Positions 59,923 through 64,000 of a DNA stretch of 64,000 bases are shown in pieces (position 1 is the first letter of the stretch; every line of letters starts with the position of its first letter). Both the position numbers and the translations under genes were made by a program. The stretch is taken from positions 1-64,000 of the forward strand of contig CAZNOG010000012.1 in NCBI GenBank assembly GCA_964574635.1, read 5' to 3'. The notes below the pieces were generated by a model, which was given only the letters and a program-made list of their open reading frames with translations, did no database searches and was not told the DNA's origin. Source of the DNA: CAZNOG01 sp964574635. Lineage in GTDB: Bacteria; Bacteroidota; Bacteroidia; Flavobacteriales_D; Cryomorphaceae.

Positions 59923-61872
59923 ATGAACAGATTTTTTGCCATCATATTCGCTATCCTGACAGGGTACGGTGCAGGTGCACAAAATCCCGACGGAGCGGCC
60001 ATCGTCATGGAAATCGATGGGGTGCCCGTCACCAAAACCGAGTTTGAAGCCATTTACAAAAAAAACAACCGCGATACGGTCATCACCACCGCCGACCTCG
60101 ACGAGTACGCCGAACTCTTCGCCAACTTCAAACTAAAAGTGTGGGAGGCGGAATCACTGGGAATGGACACTGCCGCCGGCTTCATGCGTGAGTTGCTCGG
60201 GTACCGCGAACAACTCGCGCGCCCATATTTGGTCGACAAATCGGTGACGGATTCTCTGGTTCGCGAGGCCTACGACCGCTTGCATACGGAAGTACGGGCG
60301 TCGCACATCCTGATCAAATTGCCCCCCAACGCCTCGCCGGACGACACCTTGGCGGCGTACGAAAAAGCCGCATCCCTCACGCGGCAGTTGAAGAAAAACC
60401 CGGAAAAATTCGCCGATCTCGCCCGAGAGAATTCGGACGACGGAGGCGGCCCCAATGGGGGCGACCTCGGCTACTTCACGGCGCTGCAAATGGTGTATCC
60501 ATTCGAAAATGCGGTCTACACCACAAAAGTGGGAGAAGTGACCGGTCCCGTTCGCACGCGTTTCGGATACCACGTGATCAAAGTGACCGATCGCAGAGAT
60601 GCGAGGGGTGAAGTGCGTGTGGCCCACATCATGATCCGGTCGGAGGAAAACGACCCCGAAGACGCCAAGAAACACGCCAAAGAACGCGCCGACGAAGTGT
60701 ACAACCGACTGAAGGAAGGCTCGGGTTTTGCCGAGATGGCCACGCGGTATTCCGACGATCGCAACTCGGCGATGAAAGGGGGTGAAATCCCCCGATTCGG
60801 TACCGGCCGCATGGTGGCCGAATTCGAAAACGCCGCCTTCGCGCTGGAAGAACCGGGCGACTTCACGGAGCCGATCAAAACCCCATACGGTTGGCACATC
60901 ATCAAATTGCTCGAAAAGATCCCCTTGGGCGACTTCGCCACCATGGAAAGGGATCTCCGCGCGCGCATCGAGCGGGATTCGAGGTCGGAACTGTCAAAAG
61001 ACATCTTCGTCAACCGGTTGAAAAAGGAGTACGGTTTCACCGTGCACGAAAAAGCCCTCAAGCCGTTTTACGACGCCATGGGCGACGAGTATTTCGTGGG
61101 GCAGTGGAAAGCGCCCGAGAAATTGGCCGAATCGAACAGGGCCGTGTTCACCTTGGGCGGCAAAGACTACACCCAGAAGGAGTTCGCCCTCTACCTCACG
61201 CGCAGCATGAGACCCACCACCGACGAAGTGGCTCACAAAACCGTGGTGGACGAGGCCTTCCGAAATTTCGTCGACGCCTCTGTGATGGAGTACGAAAACG
61301 AGCACCTGGAAGAGAAATACCCGGAATTCCGCGCCTTGATGAAGGAATACCGCGACGGCATATTGCTGTTTGACCTGACCGACAAAAAAGTGTGGAGCAA
61401 AGCCGTGGAAGACAGCGCCGGACTCCACGCCTATTACCAAAACCACTTGGATGACTTCATGTGGGAGGAGAGGGCCGGTTACGACATTTATACGCTGGGC
61501 AACTCCAAGGACGCCAAAACGGTGAGAAAAATGCTCCGAAAAGGCGGGAACCAAGACGACGTGCGCGAGAAATTGAACGACGGTACGGCCTTGGCCGTGC
61601 GCGTGGAAAGCGGAATGAAAGAAAGAGGGGACGAACCCCTGCTGAGCCGCACCGACTGGAAAGAAGGGGTGTACGGCCCCTACGAAATGGACGGTCAATA
61701 CAAAGTGGTTCAGATCAAGGAAATCCGCCCGTCGCAACCCAAAGCCTTCGAAGAAGCCCGTGGCTTGATCACGGCAGGATACCAAAACCACTTGGAAAAC
61801 CTCTGGGTGGATTCGCTTCGGGCTGAGCACGAAATCGTGATACACCGAGACGTGCTGCACAGCATCCGGTAA
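59923..61872 (+). CDS. Periplasmic peptidyl-prolyl isomerase with two PpiC domains
   Basis: A 649-residue exported foldase. The signal peptide is MNRFFAIIFAILTGYGAGA. Two parvulin domains follow: residues ~125-230 (EVRASHILIKLPPNASPDD, GGGPNGGDLGYFTALQMVYP, VRTRFGYHVIKVTDRR) and ~235-335 (VRVAHIMIRSEENDPEDAKK, MKGGEIPRFGTGRMVAEFEN, IKTPYGWHIIKLLEK). The rest is a helical SurA/PpiD-like chaperone region. It assists folding of exported or outer-membrane proteins. It is the first of three consecutive foldase-type genes after guaB. Confidence 0.92.
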   Translation: MNRFFAIIFAILTGYGAGAQNPDGAAIVMEIDGVPVTKTEFEAIYKKNNRDTVITTADLDEYAELFANFKLKVWEAESLGMDTAAGFMRELLGYREQLARPYLVDKSVTDSLVREAYDRLHTEVRASHILIKLPPNASPDDTLAAYEKAASLTRQLKKNPEKFADLARENSDDGGGPNGGDLGYFTALQMVYPFENAVYTTKVGEVTGPVRTRFGYHVIKVTDRRDARGEVRVAHIMIRSEENDPEDAKKHAKERADEVYNRLKEGSGFAEMATRYSDDRNSAMKGGEIPRFGTGRMVAEFENAAFALEEPGDFTEPIKTPYGWHIIKLLEKIPLGDFATMERDLRARIERDSRSELSKDIFVNRLKKEYGFTVHEKALKPFYDAMGDEYFVGQWKAPEKLAESNRAVFTLGGKDYTQKEFALYLTRSMRPTTDEVAHKTVVDEAFRNFVDASVMEYENEHLEEKYPEFRALMKEYRDGILLFDLTDKKVWSKAVEDSAGLHAYYQNHLDDFMWEERAGYDIYTLGNSKDAKTVRKMLRKGGNQDDVREKLNDGTALAVRVESGMKERGDEPLLSRTDWKEGVYGPYEMDGQYKVVQIKEIRPSQPKAFEEARGLITAGYQNHLENLWVDSLRAEHEIVIHRDVLHSIR

Positions 61873-61959
61873 GGCCATCGTGCTCTCGATGCGCGAATGG
61901 CGCCTTGCCTGAGCCGATGGCGATCCGAGTCGGACCGCGTGAAGGACGGTAGCGGCATC

Positions 61960-61994
61960 CTTTTGTCACCGCGGAGTTTTCGCGGTGACAAAAG
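61960..61994. repeat. Perfect 14-bp inverted repeat
   Basis: CTTTTGTCACCGCG and CGCGGTGACAAAAG around a 7-nt loop (GAGTTTT). The T-run is on the outside of the 5' arm and the A-run on the outside of the 3' arm, the reverse of a terminator. Confidence 0.65.
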
Positions 61995-62165
61995 ATACAG
62001 CGGACGGCCTGACCCGGCCTCGGAAAGCGAGATTTCGCCGGTGGTCGGGAACTTCCGAGGGTGTCGACTCCGGCCCCGGCCGAGGCATACAGAGGGGCAC
62101 GCCCAAATCCCCAACCAAAGGGTATTAAAAATTGACAAGCGAAGTGCGCAACCGCGGCAGGTCTT

Positions 62166-62173
62166 TATCTTTG
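62166..62173 (+). promoter_or_regulatory. -7 box close to a GTG start
   Basis: TATCTTTG, exact consensus, then 8 nt, then GTG at 62182. Confidence 0.5.
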
Positions 62174-62181
62174 CACGCATT

Positions 62182-63087
62182 GTGGAGGGCAGAAACCGAA
62201 GGATATGGAATGTGGGTCGCCGGCCGAAAGCTCGGCGCCTGATCGGAGGGGTGCTCTTGTGGGCCACCTTGGCCATGGCCGTGGTGAGCTGCAAAAGCGC
62301 GGAAGATCCGCTCGATCCCGTGGTGGTGCGCGCCTTTGATCACGTCATGAAACGCTCGGAATTGCGGGACCGCATGCCGGCGCGATACGCTCTGGAAGAC
62401 TCCGCCCGCCTGGCCGATCAAATCATCACTTCGTGGGTGCGCGACCGCGTGATTCTGGAATTGGCGGAGCAAAACCTCAGCGACGACCAAAAAGATTTCG
62501 AAAAGGAGTTGACCGAATACCGGAACACGCTGCTCACGTACGCCTACGAGCGCGCCATGGTGAGACAAAATCTGGACACTTCGGTGACGCTCCGGGAAAT
62601 CGAGAACTACTACGATCTGAATAAAGGCAACTTCAGGCTGGAATCGACCATCGTGAGGTTGCGGTTCGTGAAGTTGAGCCACGACGCGCCGGACGTGGAA
62701 AAGCTGAAAAGGTGGTTCAAAAGCGACGACGAATCCGACTACGAAAAGCTCGACGAGTACTGCCACGACCACGCCGACAACTACTTCCTCGACGAAACCA
62801 CGTGGCTGTATCTCGAGGACTTTTTGAAAGAAGTGCGGCTGCCGGTGATCGACTGGGAAACCTTCTTGAAGGAAACCACTTATTACGAGCACAATTCCGG
62901 CGCACATTTGTACCTTGTGCGGTTTTACGATTTCCTTTTGCCGGGCGGCACCCCTCCCATGAACATGGTGGACGACCGCATCAGGGAATTGATCGTGAAC
63001 AAGCGCAAAATAGACCTTGTAAAAGAAATGCGGGAAAAGGCCGTTTTGGAAGCCTACGCCAAAAAGCAAGTGGAATGGATAAAATAA
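62182..63087 (+). CDS. SurA/PpiC-like lipoprotein
   Basis: A 301-residue protein between two foldase genes. I start it at GTG 62182: no in-frame ATG precedes the signal, and this start gives a basic N-region (EGRNRRIWNVGRRPKARR), a hydrophobic core (LIGGVLLWATLAMAVVS) and a lipobox Cys (VVSC). The mature part has a SurA-like helical region (LADQIITSWVRDRVILELAE, LTYAYERAMVRQNLDTSVTL) but no clear parvulin active site, so it may be a chaperone without isomerase activity. The surA-like gene starts 13 nt before its stop. Confidence 0.78.
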   Translation: MEGRNRRIWNVGRRPKARRLIGGVLLWATLAMAVVSCKSAEDPLDPVVVRAFDHVMKRSELRDRMPARYALEDSARLADQIITSWVRDRVILELAEQNLSDDQKDFEKELTEYRNTLLTYAYERAMVRQNLDTSVTLREIENYYDLNKGNFRLESTIVRLRFVKLSHDAPDVEKLKRWFKSDDESDYEKLDEYCHDHADNYFLDETTWLYLEDFLKEVRLPVIDWETFLKETTYYEHNSGAHLYLVRFYDFLLPGGTPPMNMVDDRIRELIVNKRKIDLVKEMREKAVLEAYAKKQVEWIK

Positions 63088-64000
63088 GGAACGACGTATC
63101 GGCAATCGTGCTGGCGTTGGGAATGGTGTGGGCCGGCGGTGCATCGGCGCAGGTGGTCGACGAGGTGATCGCGGTGACGGGCAACGAAATCGTGCTGTAC
63201 AGCGACGTAAGGATGCAGATGAACCAGCTCAAAGCCCAAGGCTATAAAGCCAATTTGGACGAGTGCACCGTGCTGGAAGACATCCTGACGGAAAAGCTGA
63301 TGCTGAACCAGGCCAAGGTGGATTCTCTGGAGGTGACGGATGCCGCGGTAGAGATCGAATTGGGTCGTCGCATGGAAGTCTTCATCCGGCAGATCGGATC
63401 CGTGGAGGCGCTGGAAGCGTACTACCAAAAATCCATGGAAGAGATTCGGGAAGACTTTTTCGAGGTGTTGAAAGATCAGATGCTTGTGCGCCGCATGCAA
63501 GGCGAAGTCACGGCCGACGTAAACGTGACGCCCGCCGACGTGGAGAATTTTTACAATTCGATTCCGGCTGACAGCCTGCCGTACATCAACGCCTCGGTGG
63601 AAATGGCCCAAATCGTGAAATACCCCGAAGTATCGCGGGAGGAGATCGAGCGCATCCGTGAGCGGTTGCGCTCCTTCAAACAGCAGGTGGAGGCCGGAGA
63701 ATACGATTTCGAAACCCTGGCGGCGCTGTACAGCGAAGACCCCGGCTCGGCCGCGAAGGGCGGCAGCTTGGGCATGAAACCTCGGGGCACCTTCGTTCCC
63801 GAGTTCGACGCCGTGGCGTACAGCCTGAAAGAAGGCGACATTTCCGCGCCCTTCAAAACCGATTTCGGATACCACATCATGCAGATGGTGGAAATGCGGG
63901 GCGAGATGTACGAAGCCAACCACATCTTGCTGGTGCCCAAAACATCCACCAACGCGCTGCACCGCGCACGCACCCAGCTCGACACCATCCGGGCATACGT
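63075..64000 (+). CDS. surA: SurA-type periplasmic chaperone/isomerase (partial, cut by window end)
   Basis: At least 308 residues; the gene continues past the window. The start is ATG 63075 inside the end of the previous gene (overlap 13 nt). Signal: DVSAIVLALGMVWAGGASAQ. The SurA N-terminal domain begins VVDEVIAVTGNEIVLYSDVR, followed by ILTEKLMLNQAKVDSLEVTD and EIREDFFEVLKDQMLVRRMQ. The first parvulin domain is at ~170-275 (NASVEMAQIVKYPEVSREEI, GGSLGMKPRGTFVPEFDAVA, FKTDFGYHIMQMVEMRG). A second appears to begin at EANHILLVPKTS. It guides outer-membrane proteins across the periplasm. Confidence 0.92.
   Translation, partial: MDKIRNDVSAIVLALGMVWAGGASAQVVDEVIAVTGNEIVLYSDVRMQMNQLKAQGYKANLDECTVLEDILTEKLMLNQAKVDSLEVTDAAVEIELGRRMEVFIRQIGSVEALEAYYQKSMEEIREDFFEVLKDQMLVRRMQGEVTADVNVTPADVENFYNSIPADSLPYINASVEMAQIVKYPEVSREEIERIRERLRSFKQQVEAGEYDFETLAALYSEDPGSAAKGGSLGMKPRGTFVPEFDAVAYSLKEGDISAPFKTDFGYHIMQMVEMRGEMYEANHILLVPKTSTNALHRARTQLDTIRAY

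Larger units (their letters stand above)
61873..62181. other. Intergenic region with a 14-bp palindrome
   Basis: 309 nt without a gene. The main feature is the perfect inverted repeat at 61960-61994. A -7 box for the lipoprotein gene is at 62166-62173. Confidence 0.45.

Noticed and set aside
1..64000. tRNA, rRNA, insertion sequences, prophage or CRISPR arrays
   Set aside because: I looked for these and saw no tRNA-like cloverleaf, rRNA-like stretch, transposase/integrase motif or regularly spaced repeat. Very short RNAs could be missed by eye.

Overview
The window reads as chromosomal DNA of a high-GC member of the Bacteroidota, most likely a flavobacterium-like lineage. The evidence is: a T9SS gene (porQ); the alternative Bacteroidota-type GlmU; the serA-serC / ferredoxin / acyl-CoA reductase neighbourhood; zinc-less type B L31; DUF6089- and DUF4105-type proteins; and many TAnnTTTG (-7) promoter boxes with almost no Shine-Dalgarno sequences. 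No rRNA, tRNA, CRISPR, transposase or phage gene was seen.

Layout. 1-725: decayed RHS/YD-repeat fragment. 1.0-5.5 kb: dps, a group II PLP decarboxylase and a large WG-repeat protein, all on the minus strand. 5.6-7.0 kb: trmD-rplS. 7-10.5 kb: surE, a small membrane protein, lpxB, and a SpoIID-like gene (minus). 10.7-14.8 kb: fused FTCD and a membrane patatin-like protein (plus). 14.9-19.3 kb: surface-glycan export genes wzt-, wzm- and wzc-like (minus). 19.7-21.8 kb: comEC (minus). 21.9-32.7 kb: ten tightly overlapping plus-strand glycan genes (five glycosyltransferases, Wzy/ligase, SGNH protein, SDR epimerase/dehydratase, AsnB, WcaF-like acetyltransferase). 32.9-36.9 kb: outer-membrane beta-barrel protein, DUF4105 protein, SUI1 factor, THUMP methyltransferase. 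37.2-41.1 kb: N-terminally truncated RHS polymorphic toxin with an AT-rich HELLH metallopeptidase-like tip and an adjacent candidate immunity gene. 41.8-50.4 kb: fused 2-oxoacid dehydrogenase E1, serA, serC, a secreted protein, ferredoxin, acyl-CoA reductase, a lipoprotein. 50.5-64 kb: rpmE2, alternative GlmU, lon, porQ, cmk, ispH, guaB and three consecutive PpiC/SurA-type foldase genes, the last cut by the window end.

How the parts fit. Two divergent blocks around comEC look like one locus for assembling, polymerising and exporting a surface polysaccharide. porQ and the foldases belong to envelope biogenesis. The rest is core metabolism and translation.

The two most unusual signals are: (i) a short GT-rich interspersed element whose 15-nt core GGGTTTTTGTGGGTG occurs eight times exactly, plus three near copies, mostly between genes, often immediately after stop codons and often with G-quadruplex potential; and (ii) the displaced RHS toxin/immunity cassette. 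A third theme is that several promoters place the -7 box only 4-6 nt before the start codon, which predicts leaderless mRNAs, two of them at or near GTG codons.
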